64,000 nt of DNA from Ricordea florida (taxonomy: Eukaryota > Cnidaria > Anthozoa > Corallimorpharia > Ricordeidae), in contig OX453275.1 in the NCBI GenBank assembly GCA_949710005.1, forward strand, positions 10,909,019-10,973,018. Reading direction: 5' to 3'. The notes beneath the pieces are model-generated. The model had not been told where the DNA came from. It saw nothing but the letters and a program-made list of their open reading frames with translations, and did no database searches. Positions 23,214 to 30,838 of the stretch are shown here, piece by piece. Within the stretch, counting starts at the first letter, position 1. The number at the start of each line of letters is the position of its first letter. The position numbers were made by a program, and so were the translations under genes.

Positions 23214-26200
23214 TTTAAGTTAATAGCCCCTCCTGTGCCAAGGTTTGGTTGGTGTTAGGTAGTGACTTGACTTTAAAATGTGACTGCAGTTTAATAAGGA
23301 GGGAGGAAAACCAAACAACCCAGGGAAAACCCCCAAAACCAATAGGGCAGAAATAGCAAATTCACCCACAGTACTGTAAGCTTATACAGGATTTCATCCA
23401 GGGTTGTAGAGGGGGAGACAAGTTTTGTCATTGCTATGCTGGCTTTCATCAATTTTTTACTCAATTTAAGATGGTGGAGTCCTAGTAGTGTAAGGCTATA
23501 ACACTTGCTTGGTTCACCTTAAGGTTCTTTTTTATCTTACATGGTAGGACAAAGCCATGAGGAAGAAACTGTTAATGGAGTTAGCACCTCGCAGGGCATC
23601 AGACAGAATTGCTTCAAAGGCTCAGGTGAAAGAAGAAGAGGAGCAAATGGAGGAGAACGAAAAGCAGCGGGAAAAGGAGAGACTTGCTGAGGAGAGGAGG
23701 AGAGAAGAAGAGGAGAGACAACGGGAAAAGCAACAACAGGCTGAGAGAAGGCAGCAAGGTTTGTTTCCATTTCCTTCTCACAGTCAGTTTGTCAAATTTA
23801 ATGGCTGTCAGGCCAAATTGTCTACTTGCAAGTACATGACTAAATCATGCAGTGAAATAATAATTATTAAAAATTACAGCATGAGCCCACCAAATACAAG
23901 AGAGAGACATTTTTGCCACATGCTCAAGCAGGTGGTGGTTATTGCAAGTTCTCTTATTTGGTAATGAAGTACATGTACACTGGGCAGTAGTTAAAGGCAC
24001 AGTCAGTAAAGTTGCAATGTTAAATGGGCACTATCCTCAATGAGTTACATGTATGACGTTCTGCTAGCTGTTCGTCTTTGAGATACAAACCCTAAAGGGA
24101 ATTACAAATGTAACTCATAATATCCAAACATGTTGTAGTGTTCTGGTTTCCCCATCTTGTTTTTGATTTGTTTGGAAGTTTGCTATTGATTTGTTTAATT
24201 TTAGAGAACAGTTTTATAACAATATCTGTCATTGTTGTGATAGTAAATGCAATAATTATGATTGTAAAGAAATAATAAAAATTTTTATAAAACACTTGTG
24301 GGACATCTGTTCTAAATATCTTACTAGAGAGAGCCAGGAGGGCACGCATGCGAGAGGAACGCCAGTGGTTGATGGCTAATGGTGAGTTTGTTCCGGAAGA
24401 GTTGAGATTGAGCACTGGCCAAGAGGAGGAAAGAGCAGAGCAAGTGGCTGAAAACAAAGTCGCAACAGATTCAAGCAGTTCAATACAACATGGGGCAGAT
24501 GATGATGATCTGGAAGATAGAGATGAGGATCTTTACACTGGAATGTACAAAGGTGATTATTGATCATTGTAGATTCAAAATGTGTTGATAGATGATGATA
24601 GTAGTTAAAAATTTTGAATAAGATTCATTGGTTTTATTTATTCTCACAGGTACATGCATGCCTTGATTGGCTTATTTAGCATACTGTTCCTCTCAGTAAT
24701 GCCCAGTAGATTGAAAACTGAACATAGAGCAACGTAGTTGTTGCGGGAGAAAATATCACACAAACAAACTACGCATTTATCACAACAAGCCTGTTTCGTG
24801 GAAATCCCCTGACGAGTGGGCAACCACCAAACAGGCTTGTAGGGATAAACGTGTAGTTTGTTTGTGTGTTTTTTTTCTCCCGCAACAACTATAAATTTTA
24901 TATATATATATATATAAAGTGTAAAAGTTGATTAATCGTAAAACAGTGCTCAATACGTGAACGTAGAGCGAAGTAGTTGTTGCGGGAGAAAAAACACACA
25001 AACAAACTACAGGTTTATCCCTACAAGCCTGTTTCGTGGTTGCCCACTCATCAGGGGATATTCATATCCTCATATCCCCTGATGAGTGGGCAACCACGAA
25101 ACAGGCTTGTAGGGATAAACCTGTAGTTTGTTTGTGTGTTTTTTCTCCCACAACAACTATATATATATATATATATATGCCATGTAATTTTCTTTACCTT
25201 ATTTTTTGTAGTTATGGATGCATTAAAGAAACATAACAATGCATGGCCATTCTTAGAACCAGTGGAAGAGTCGTATGCTCCTCAGTATTATGAGATAATT
25301 GAGGTGAGCTCTCACAGTCTTTATTGTATAAATTTGTTTCTTTTCTTTTAAGATGCAATTCAAATGAATAGGTTAGTGATTCTACACTGTAGATGAGACA
25401 GCTCTGCTTGACATTCTTTTTGCTGTATGACAGGCTCTGCATGGTTAATGTTGAGTCCCTGAATTGTATGACGCAAAGTCAGATTAACAGTTTCTTGTGT
25501 CAATGACAGAACTCAAGAAACTTGGGAATTAGTATTGGTTTAATATACGGTGGGTATATAGCTTCTCATCAATATGCAATCTGGTAAATGAGTTTATTTT
25601 GTCCATGTTTGTTTTCAATCTGCACTTGTCATCCTGCTCACTTAAGAAATCTTCCTTGATTTTGATTGGCTAGGATGGGCTAACGCCATGAACTGCTTAA
25701 TTGTTATTGGCTGCTAAACTTTCAGATTTGGCCTGTCCAATTACAAATGTTTGTTATTGGACAGATCAAGTCGGGCAGTCTGAACCAGAAACAGCCAATT
25801 AATCCATAAATAACGTCTATTCGAGAATAGAATTTTGTTATTGACACAATTATGTAAAAAATTGGTTATTATGTCCAGATCAGTTATTTGACTTGGCAGG
25901 TAATAAGACACATTGTTTTCTTTCACCTTTTGTTTTTTATATATATATCAGCAACCTATGGATCTGTCCACCATTGAACAAAAGCTTGATGATAGTAAAT
26001 ACAAGAATTTAAATGAGGTAAGAATTCATGTGGAGTAACCTGTTTTATATCATCTAAGTCCTTTTAAGGCTTATGAGTGCACAGAAAGCAGATGAAAAAC
26101 ACTGCCATCTCTTACTACAAACTGGCTCCTGTCTTTTGTACCAATGTACCAAATAAACCCTTCCTCACTCGCTCCGACGAGTGAGGAAGGGTTTACTTTA

Positions 26201-29200
26201 TCAATTATTATCAATTTATCTGTATTACTTTATCAACTTGTTTTTTTATACCAATTTCTTGTGTTCTAAATCCCCTCCGACCCAGCATCAGGTTCTTGAG
26301 AACAGCCAGTTAATCCCAAACATATGTACATAAAATAATGAAATGTTTTTTCAGTGTAATTTGGAGTGAACACTGTAACCTTAACCAACAGATTGAAACT
26401 GTGAATGGAGTTAAGTTGCTTAGAGTACTTTTGTTTTAGTTTGTAGCAGACATGAAGCTGATGTTTGAAAACTGTCTAGAGTACAATGGACAAGATAGCA
26501 GTAAGTGATTTTTTCTGTTGCTCGTATCTGATGTGTGTTGCGTATTGTATTCACCAGTACAAAAAAAAAAATAGGAAAATTGTTTTAGAAATTGCCAGTC
26601 AAAGTGGTTTCATCCCCTGGCTGACTTGAAAGCAGGTTCCAAGGATTTTATACTGTTAACCACATCTAGTAGCCTTCGGTGTCGATCAAGAAATGCCGTT
26701 TGAGGCTGCTTTTGATAAAGCTGTTGGGAGCTTCCAACTTTTATTCTCACTGACATTTATAGCTTAATCGTTATTTCCTTTCATTTACAGTATTTATTTT
26801 TCAACGTCCACAGTAATGGAGAACCTCAGTTGTTGTAACTTACCAAGTTTACCTTTATAGGGTTTTGGTTTGTTGTTTCCACTTTTGGTAATTTAGAATC
26901 ACGGCTACGCTACTTGTGGTTAGGGAGCAACAGTTAAATATTTGGAATGCATTAAAATTGTCTCCTCTCAATGCATACGATTTAGAGTACTTGTTTAGAA
27001 TGTGCATGCAAAAGTTCCAAGATTATGATAACAGCCAGTTAATCCCAAACAGTGCAGATATATTCCACACATTTGGAATGCATTAAAATTGTCTCCTCTC
27101 AATGCATACGATTTAGAGTACTTGTGATGTTATTGATGGTAACTTTCTTATTGTGACAGTGTATACAAAAATGGCTAACAGCCTGGAGGCTGCATTCAAC
27201 CGCCATTTGAAGAAACACTTTCCCGAAGACGATGATAACAGCGACGAAGATTTTGAGGAAGAACTTGCCAGGAAAAGTAAGAAAGACAAGAAAAGACGAT
27301 CTGAAAGTCATTCGACTCCTGACATGTTCCGCGGTGTGCAAACACCCGATGAACATCACTTTGCGCCGCAGTTGACACCGTCTGGAATGCAATCCATGTT
27401 TTCAAATCACATGATGCCAAATACCATGACAAACGGTGGCATGATGCCGTCACATCATCCCTCCAGAATGCCATTCCCGGGCCCTCCTCACTTTGCCCCA
27501 GATGGACGGCCCCTGTATCCACCACAGTTTTATCAGAACACTTTTAACCCAACTGCCTTTGCAAGGTTTGGTATGGCCCAGGCTGCTGCTCCTCAGTACA
27601 ACAGGGTGACTTATCCTCAGGGCAATCCCATGAGTCAAATGGGTCAACCACCGCAACCTTCACCTTTCCCACCCCAAGGAATGCCGGGAAGGTTACCGTT
27701 CCAGTTTGGAATGCCATCGGGAAGTGGTCATTCGCTCAGGGAAAATGATATGAATGGGCCAAACCAAACGGAACAGCCAAAACAGCTATCGCCACAACAG
27801 CTGGGACCTGTTTCCACTTCAGGTAAGTTCAGACATTGTTGTCAGTATAAAGTAGCTTCATTCTCTCCTTCTCACACTCTTATTTTATTTCCTTTCATAA
27901 GCATCGATAATTCTGCCGCGACATTTTGCATTTAGGCTACGTTTCAACCAGGGAGCCCCTAGTTCAATTTCACTAAGTTTCTGTTAAAAGTCAGGGATTG
28001 TGACAGTCGTGCCTACAATCTTCGTTAGCTCAAGTTTTTCCCTTGCAATCTCTGTGTTATTCCCTGTGGGCGTAGGGAGTTCAGCAAGTGCTCCCAGAAG
28101 TCAATACAATGTCCTGATTAATCAATGAAAGTTTCAAAATAAATATGTTGTTTGGTAGGCGAGCCTACTCCCTCTGCGGTAACTGGAGGTATGGAAAGAG
28201 GTCGTCAACTGCAGCAGCCTCATCGACCTCCCTACTATAGACCACAGTCATTTAATCAGGCATTCCCTGGGTATCCACGGAGCAGCGGTATGCCACCGTA
28301 CGGAGCTCCGGGGACCGCGTCATACGGTCAACCCATGATTCCTGGCCGAGAGCCTTGGCGCATTGACAGAAGGACCCCAGAAGCGGCACCACAGAGAGTA
28401 CCATTAGCCAATGGTCCGTTCCGGGAAGAAGGTACAAAACCTGCTTGTTTACCTTGATGCATTTTGCAAACCATTAGAGACAATACAACAAGCGAAAGGC
28501 CTGGTTTATTTGGCACGCAAAATTTGACGCAAGTTTCTGTTTTAGTGGAAGCTCTAACAACGTAGAAGAAGGTCATGCAAACTGAAACTTAAGTAATTCC
28601 TCAAATAACGGGATTTCCAAGGCTTTCACGTAACAAATTATTCCGTTTCGTCTCTCTTGACTTATTAAGGTTTACAACCTCTCTCGATGCACAGGTGACA
28701 GACCATGATTAATACACCCCTTCCTTGTCCAAAAAATGTACTAAAATCAAAGCAACGCCATCTTCATACTTGTCGCTACTTTCAGTACAAACTTTCGTTT
28801 TTTACAGGCCAGCCCTCAAATCCTCCGGAACCGACAAAGGATCGAGCACACAACTATAATTTCTCGGGAAGCCAACCAAAAACGGACAGTTCCAGCGATA
28901 GCGACGAACGCGACAGTGGACCAGAACATCAACAAGAGCTTCGTGACAGCTTGAACAAAGAACCTTGTGACAAAAGCCCACACCAGCCGAGAAACAAAGT
29001 CCCAGCTACACTCTCCATCAGCCACATCTTGAGTGGTGCATCACGGGAAGGACAGCAGCAGGGCGCAGGCGCGAGACTTCAACAAACGCCTGGCCAGGTT
29101 ACTGGAAAGGTTGCCAGTAGCTCTCCACCTGTGTTGGATAAACGAGCGCCCCATGTGTCCAATAATATTGAAGGAGCCAAGCCTCCCAATAATTCCTATG

Positions 29201-30838
29201 ATGCATTTTCTGGTAAAGGACCCTACGACGGTGCACCTGGCAGGGAATCTTTCGGCGGAATGTATGGAAGAGAACATTATAGAAATGTGCAAAAGGAAGG
29301 TTTAGAATGGAAAGGCCCGTCACAGGATGGCCTACACCGTAAAGAACCATTCGAAAATGCTTTTAGTATTAAATTTAATGATAGGAAATTCCCCAGCGAC
29401 GCCATCGAAAGCGTTATCAAGAAGTCAGCTCATGAAAACGTTCCCGAGCCAAACTCAAGTAAGAAAATGCCTGAGCTCAGACCGATTAAAGACACTTACG
29501 AGATTACGCAACGTAGCGAAGAAAAAAAGTCTGAAGAAAGAACGCACGACATTGCGCCTGCAAACGGGCACTTAGAGTCCAGCAAAACAGATTCTGCCGG
29601 GCATAGAATATCTGCAGACATGTATAAACAAATGAGTGCAGGTGCCCGGACAGCACCGTACAAAAACTGGCCTGGAATTCATGAGGGATCTTCACCCCTC
29701 GCAACAGGGAGCTTTTTGCAGGAACTCAACGATGCTGGACCACCGTCGGCAACAATAACAGAGAAGCCAGTGGCCAGTGAGAATCATCGGCTTCCTTTTA
29801 CTTCTCTTCTTAAAGGAATAGTGCCTTCCCAAAGCAACCCCGTCGAGAGCCGGGGTGGGTACGTGAACCTCGAGGCAACAAACCGTGATAGGATGAGGGA
29901 GAACATGATGGCTGCTGGGGGCTACATGCGGGCAGCGAATGAGAAGTTTGATAGGTTCAATCCGGCCCGACCTGGTGATGTCTCTCCGTACGCCATGTAT
30001 GCAAACAAGCGACCGTCTGAGATGATGCCACCTCTCCAGTACAGACCGAACATGAGCGCTTTGGCGCAGCAGCGAAATCTGGAGGGTGCCGGCATGTCCG
30101 CATCTGATCCGCAATTCGTGGACCTGAACTCGATGCAGTTCCGCCATGCCCCGAGATACCCATCACGGGACTCGCTTACAAGAGAGCAGATGTACTTCTT
30201 AGAACAGCAGCGACGACAACAGATGACATCATCAATGGGCGCCATGATGGCGGGGGGTCAGCCAGATCGTATACTTGGATTCAGTGGAATGTTGCGTCAG
30301 CAGCAGTTGTTTGATGCGGCGTACGCGAGTCACATGAGAAATGGCGAGTATCCCGGATACCCAAATGAAGGTGAGCGAGATGTGCCATCTGCTGTTAATT
30401 GTGTTGTGTAGAGAAAACGCCATTTAGCAGCTAGCGTTATGTTGCACTCGTCGCTGTCTCGTTTTTTCCCACCTAGACTGTGAGCAGTCTGTCTTTAAGC
30501 GTATGGAAACGAATTGAACAACGGTGTGGGAATAGGAACAGGGAGGAAAGGGGAAAAAGTCCTATCCCATTCCCAGTCCATTCCCGCCACCACGCCGGTA
30601 CATGTAGTTTCTGGGTATACGCACTTCACTAGTAGTCAGAAAATCGCAGCATAAGTATTCCAGGCGCATTCTGTTTTTGCAGTTTGTTTTTTTTTGCAAA
30701 CAATTTTTCAAGGGTCGCTTTCCATGTACATTGTAACGATGATTCTACGTTCTGTAAAACAGAGTTGCCGTTTTAAATTGACATTGCTTTGTTCTCTTCT
30801 TTGCAGAAGTCCCCGCTAAAATGGGGAGATTCAGTTGA
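5788..30838 (+). CDS. CECR2: CECR2 homologue, DDT-like and bromodomain chromatin remodelling protein (16-exon gene)
   Basis: In vertebrates CECR2 pairs with ISWI ATPases in the CERF complex and reads acetylated histones in the nucleus. Exons: 5788-5794, 5904-5992, 6266-6378, 7362-7457, 8685-8772, 10638-10885, 21985-22243, 23548-23758, 24328-24552, 25212-25303, 25952-26017, 26440-26500, 27160-27822, 28159-28431, 28808-30370, 30807-30838. All introns are GT-AG. The spliced length is 4086 nt, exactly 1361 codons plus stop. The N-terminal DDT-like region (residues 5-150) has [14 protein letters not shown] and [12 protein letters not shown] lysine-rich basic stretch follows at about 160-200, a [12 protein letters not shown] segment at about 250, a charged coiled coil at 320-385, and the bromodomain at about 440-540 with the WPF shelf and the acetyl-lysine-binding Asn in CLEYNG. 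The C-terminal 800 residues are low complexity, rich in Pro, Gln, Met and Ser. Introns 6, 9 and 12 hold repeats. Exon edges come from splice motifs plus conserved residues. Confidence 0.93.
5904..5992 (+). CDS. CECR2: CECR2 exon 2 (DDT-like region)
   Basis: Encodes [17 protein letters not shown] and then GLTDFEIE, the most conserved N-terminal block of CECR2. Acceptor TTGCAG, donor GAG/GTACTG. Ends in phase 0. Confidence 0.93.
6266..6378 (+). CDS. CECR2: CECR2 exon 3
   Basis: Encodes [14 protein letters not shown] through [16 protein letters not shown], equal to the family block ending in GCYQRRDIT. Acceptor TTTTCCAG, donor AC/GTAAGA, phase 2. Confidence 0.92.
7362..7457 (+). CDS. CECR2: CECR2 exon 4
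   Basis: Encodes [20 protein letters not shown] and KNPLADREY. It continues the DDT-like fold. Acceptor TTTTCAG, donor AG/GTGAGA, phase 2. Confidence 0.92.
8685..8772 (+). CDS. CECR2: CECR2 exon 5
   Basis: Encodes [20 protein letters not shown] then VEDVPELLK, matching the family helix LRTRVEILHRLCDYRLD. Acceptor CTTGTAG, donor AAG/GTACAT, phase 0. Confidence 0.93.
10638..10885 (+). CDS. CECR2: CECR2 exon 6 (end of DDT region and lysine-rich tract)
   Basis: Encodes [13 protein letters not shown] and [13 protein letters not shown], both strongly conserved in CECR2, then an almost pure Lys tract ([10 protein letters not shown] and KLKKKKKSK) likely to act in nuclear import or DNA binding. Donor TCAAG/GTACAG, phase 2. 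The following intron is about 11.1 kb. Confidence 0.93.
11562..11921 (+). CDS. ZAD-like zinc-binding protein of transposon, C-terminally broken
   Basis: 119 residues from the ATG at 11562. Cysteines sit at C11-x2-C14 and C71-x2-C74, followed by [17 protein letters not shown]. The four-Cys layout and the helix after the second pair resemble the zinc-finger-associated (ZAD) fold. The frame is closed by TAA at 11919-11921, but the same frame continues with a basic, Ser-rich run ([15 protein letters not shown]) to about 12005, so the stop is probably a nonsense change in a longer protein. Role is not known; DNA or protein binding in transposition is inference. Confidence 0.5.
   Translation: MSFPKKVNKTCHSCAINVSSGEGTVPLFKPPKNKEFSGKSFSKTGTVILSDLVKSVGIDIDSTSESDSSLCKKCARKIFNCCTMFHKLEGFMSKIVSASETNDDECSGVGNKRLYSENY
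12018..12285 (-). pseudogene. RecQ-like helicase N-terminal fragment inside the transposon
   Basis: Reading the minus strand from 12285, [17 protein letters not shown] resembles RecQ motif 0 (Q motif). After a one-base slip in a T-run near 12155-12161 the next frame reads [13 protein letters not shown], a Walker A motif. Further on, [13 protein letters not shown] matches motif Ia. The rest of the helicase is missing at the junction with the plus-strand gene. The fragment cannot make an active enzyme. Confidence 0.65.
13434..13508 (+). other. 2A-like ribosome-skipping motif in LINE leader
   Basis: The frame ATG(13434)..TGA(13508) encodes a short peptide containing DVESNPGP at 13470-13493, an exact fit to the D-x-E-x-N-P-G-P consensus. 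Such motifs are known near the ORF start of some CR1-type LINEs. Four codons after the motif the frame ends, and the LINE ORF continues in another frame, so this copy is broken. Confidence 0.6.
13505..14050 (+). pseudogene. LINE ORF2 N-terminal part with start of APE endonuclease
   Basis: The frame includes [20 protein letters not shown] and [11 protein letters not shown], the first conserved blocks of the APE-type endonuclease. At about 14010 the sequence jumps to the endonuclease-RT linker in a different frame and this frame stops at 14050. The catalytic His and most Asp residues of the endonuclease are gone. Confidence 0.75.
14002..16002 (+). CDS. Reverse transcriptase of L2/CR1 LINE (long intact frame)
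   Basis: An open frame of 666 codons. It starts in the endonuclease-RT linker ([20 protein letters not shown]) and covers the whole [21 protein letters not shown], the catalytic Asp in [22 protein letters not shown], and the active site FYADDSQLY, then a thumb and a Cys-poor C-terminal region ending in [16 protein letters not shown]. All RT catalytic residues are present. The first codon at 14002 is only the first ATG after the deletion, not the native start. This copy could still give RT protein but cannot cut target DNA itself. Confidence 0.9.
   Translation: MVATLRPAAPWYSEEINNLKKDRRRLGRRWRRTKLPVDRQLLIDQCRVVNSLICSSKRTYYTKLISDNQTDYKLLFKTIDSLLHRKCDIPYPPCNSPSDLANKFVEFFSDKITKIRVDLDNAALIIHQVPEVNRVCPYTFDEFSLVDVDEVRKCVVKLSSKSCDLDPLPGYVTRNALSTLLPFITKIINTSLQSGQMPSQLKVAKLRPLLKKPSLDHTQFSNYRPVSNLTFLSKAIEKLVANQLISYVNNNNLNEPLQSAYKQYHSTETALIRVHNDILTAIDKRRTVILLLLDLSAAFDTVDHDILLFRLQQCFGVTGKPFLWFKSYLSNRMQYVSVDGAASSDHALQCGVPQGSVLGPILYVLYTSPLSDIVKKFNLSYHFYADDSQLYLSFQPTVPSDRDLAVSNIERCVHEIDHWMLINRLKLNKDKTELLVISAKHLPRPTLQEISVVNETICSSQKARNIGVIFDHHFRFNEHIASICKSSFYHLRNISNIRKYLSLTTTEILVHAFVSSKLDNCNSLLYGLPNCLLKKLQHVQNAAARLITLSRKHEHITPILFNLHWLPVNYCIIFKILLITYKALNDLAPSYVRDLLTPYTPSRQLRSSSKGLLSIPHFHLKTYGARSFSVAAPTLWNTLPSDIKNSSSVSLFKHKLKMFLFKKAFL
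16111..16151 (+). repeat. (TCAC)n tail of the LINE
   Basis: About nine TCAC units directly after the LINE 3' UTR. This is the expected 3' end of an L2/CR1 insertion. Confidence 0.85.
16310..16520. repeat. TIR repeat with GAGGCCCTGTTAG ends
   Basis: GCGAGGCCCTGTTAG near 16319-16333 is inverted as CTAACAGGGCCTC near 16498-16511. The interior is unusually rich in CGACAT/GGCGAC motifs. It is MITE-like. Confidence 0.5.
17490..17755 (+). pseudogene. Helitron Rep/helicase protein fragment (N-terminal domain)
   Basis: The frame carries [36 protein letters not shown] and [10 protein letters not shown]. These match the order of blocks in the Helitron-like N-terminal domain, where W(F)xSxSAAxxRW and DPVTCAR are hallmarks. 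It is about 80 residues long, with no rolling-circle HUH motif or Pif1 helicase nearby. It is a decayed fragment on the sense strand of CECR2 intron 6. Confidence 0.7.
18085..18188 (+). repeat. Retroelement 3' tail with (TTA)n
   Basis: GTAAAGCGCTTTTGAAC and GGCGCTATATAAAT precede a TTA microsatellite (18146-18187). This GCGCTATATAAAT-(ATT)n ending is a common 3' tail of animal SINE/LINE copies. The body upstream is not recognisable. Confidence 0.5.
18431..18622. mobile_element. MITE with ATAAATACCCAGGTGATTAT-type TIRs
   Basis: A 20-bp left end (18431-18450) is inverted with one mismatch at about 18603-18622. It is 192 bp long with no coding potential. Confidence 0.6.
18650..18685. repeat. 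Perfect 36-bp palindrome
   Basis: AGTGATTATCGGTGAATT is followed immediately by its exact reverse complement with no spacer. Weaker complementarity extends outward (CAATTGTTTGCCTCA versus AACAAATAATTG). It could be the fused core of a foldback element. Confidence 0.8.
18826..20117. mobile_element. Candidate 1.3-kb TIR element with GAAAC-repeat ends
   Basis: GGCTTATGGTATTCGACGAA at 18826 is inverted at 20098-20117. The arms continue through 5-bp AAACG units and AATTGGTAATCGAC. The left arm has one more AAACG unit than the right. The interior has no gene; it has AATCAAATCAAG-like simple sequence at 19240-19290. A clear target duplication is not seen. Confidence 0.5.
20921..21152. mobile_element. 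MITE with GGTTGGATGAA TIRs
   Basis: A 28-bp arm TATGGTTGGATGAATCTGGC.. (20921-20948) is inverted at 21126-21152. It is 232 bp long and non-coding, and directly abuts the next element. Confidence 0.6.
21156..21545. mobile_element. hAT-like MITE, CAGGGCTCGAAATTA ends
   Basis: CAGGGCTCGAAATTA at 21156 is inverted as TAATTTCGAGCCCTT ending at 21545. CAGGG-type ends are usual for hAT elements. A flanking 8-bp duplication is only partly conserved. It is non-coding. Confidence 0.55.
21985..22243 (+). CDS. CECR2: CECR2 exon 7
   Basis: Encodes an acidic Ser-rich run ([11 protein letters not shown]), then [20 protein letters not shown] and [20 protein letters not shown], matching the CECR2 block around TEEEWRQVTESF. 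Acceptor TTTGACAG joins exon 6 in phase 2. Donor AAG/GTATTG. Confidence 0.92.
22420..22700. repeat. Degenerate CTTGAAAAGGTCTTGAA repeats
   Basis: Several loosely repeated units: GTGAAAAGGTCATGAATTTT, CTTCAAAGGTCATTGAATTT and TTGAAAAGGCCTTGAAGTTT. Another unit (GAAAAGTCCTTGAATTTTG) lies at about 22902-22920. They are inside CECR2 intron 7. Confidence 0.5.
23125..23212. repeat. (AAT)n microsatellite
   Basis: Imperfect then perfect AATAAT run in CECR2 intron 7. Confidence 0.85.
23548..23758 (+). CDS. CECR2: CECR2 exon 8 (charged helix)
   Basis: Encodes [20 protein letters not shown] and a long Glu/Arg/Gln-rich helix ([20 protein letters not shown]) predicted to be a coiled coil. It equals the KRKEEEEERQILL region of vertebrate CECR2. 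Acceptor ATGGTAG, donor CAAG/GTTTGT, phase 1. Confidence 0.9.
24328..24552 (+). CDS. CECR2: CECR2 exon 9
   Basis: Continues the helix with [20 protein letters not shown] (family: KLREERAWLLAQGKE), then acidic linker [17 protein letters not shown] leading into the bromodomain. Acceptor CTTACTAG, donor AAAG/GTGATT, phase 1. Confidence 0.92.
24734..24892. mobile_element. Foldback repeat copy A in CECR2 intron 9
   Basis: The left arm GTAGTTGTTGCGGGAGAAAA and the right arm TTTTCTCCCGCAACAACTAT are inverted. The arms continue through ACACAAACAAACTAC and AACAAGCCTGTTTCGTGG. It is followed by a TATATA run. It has the same structure and leader as copy B. Confidence 0.8.
24973..25160. mobile_element. 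Foldback repeat copy B in CECR2 intron 9
   Basis: Nearly perfect inverted arms of about 90 bp around ATATTCATATCCTCATAT. Arm motifs include CTACAGGTTTATCCCTACAA and CCCACTCATCAGGGGATA. It ends in a TA run only about 50 bases from exon 10. The long hairpin would form in the pre-mRNA. Confidence 0.85.
25212..25303 (+). CDS. CECR2: CECR2 exon 10 (bromodomain start)
   Basis: Encodes [20 protein letters not shown] and [11 protein letters not shown]. The WPF shelf and the Tyr-rich ZA loop of the bromodomain are present. Acceptor TTTGTAG, donor GAG/GTGAGC, phase 0. Confidence 0.95.
25952..26017 (+). CDS. CECR2: CECR2 exon 11 (bromodomain)
   Basis: Encodes [22 protein letters not shown] in 22 codons: the PMDL motif at the end of the ZA loop and the start of helix A. 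Acceptor ATCAG, donor GAG/GTAAGA. Confidence 0.94.
26155..26194. repeat. 17-bp stem hairpin in intron 11
   Basis: AAACCCTTCCTCACTCG and its exact reverse complement are separated by CTCCGA. AATAAA lies next to the left arm. No run of T follows that would suggest a defined terminator. Confidence 0.75.
26440..26500 (+). CDS. CECR2: CECR2 exon 12 (bromodomain)
   Basis: Encodes [20 protein letters not shown]. It carries the acetyl-lysine-binding Asn in the YNG motif. Acceptor GTTTTAG, donor GCA/GTAAGT, phase 1. Confidence 0.95.
26940..27125. repeat. 55-bp direct duplication in intron 12
   Basis: An identical 55-bp segment starting ATTTGGAATGCATTAAAATT occurs at 26940-26994 and 27071-27125. A shorter shared block, AACAGCCAGTTAATCCCAAA, occurs at about 26303 and 27031. 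This is a recent local duplication beside exon 13. Confidence 0.85.
27160..27822 (+). CDS. CECR2: CECR2 exon 13 (bromodomain end, low-complexity tail start)
   Basis: Begins [25 protein letters not shown], the last bromodomain helix (family: FHRAMMKHFPGED). It is followed by acidic and Lys-rich linker [12 protein letters not shown] and then Pro/Met/Gln-rich sequence. Acceptor TTGTGACAG, donor CTTCAG/GTAAGT, phase 1. Confidence 0.94.
28159..28431 (+). CDS. CECR2: CECR2 exon 14
   Basis: Pro/Gly/Tyr-rich low-complexity segment ([20 protein letters not shown]). Phase 1 at both ends, acceptor TTGGTAG, donor GAAG/GTACAA. The domain is likely disordered. Confidence 0.85.
28808..30370 (+). CDS. CECR2: CECR2 exon 15 (long C-terminal exon)
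   Basis: 521 codons of polar, disordered sequence with acidic Ser patches ([19 protein letters not shown]) and a basic Met/Gln-rich end ([20 protein letters not shown]). The donor GAAG/GTGAGC at 30371 joins exon 16 in phase 1. If this donor is not used, the frame reads on to TAG at 30409-30411 and gives an alternative C-terminus of 13 residues. Confidence 0.88.
30807..30838 (+). CDS. CECR2: CECR2 exon 16 (last coding exon)
   Basis: After acceptor TTCTTTGCAG the frame gives [11 protein letters not shown] and TGA. The EEVP recalls EEVPPHKPP near the vertebrate C-terminus. The length keeps the total coding sequence divisible by three. It is short, so evidence rests on splice motifs. Confidence 0.65.

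Noticed and set aside
27196-30245. Several minus-strand frames of 60-150 codons opposite CECR2 exons
   Set aside because: They are shadows of the GC-richer CECR2 exons and have no domain of their own.
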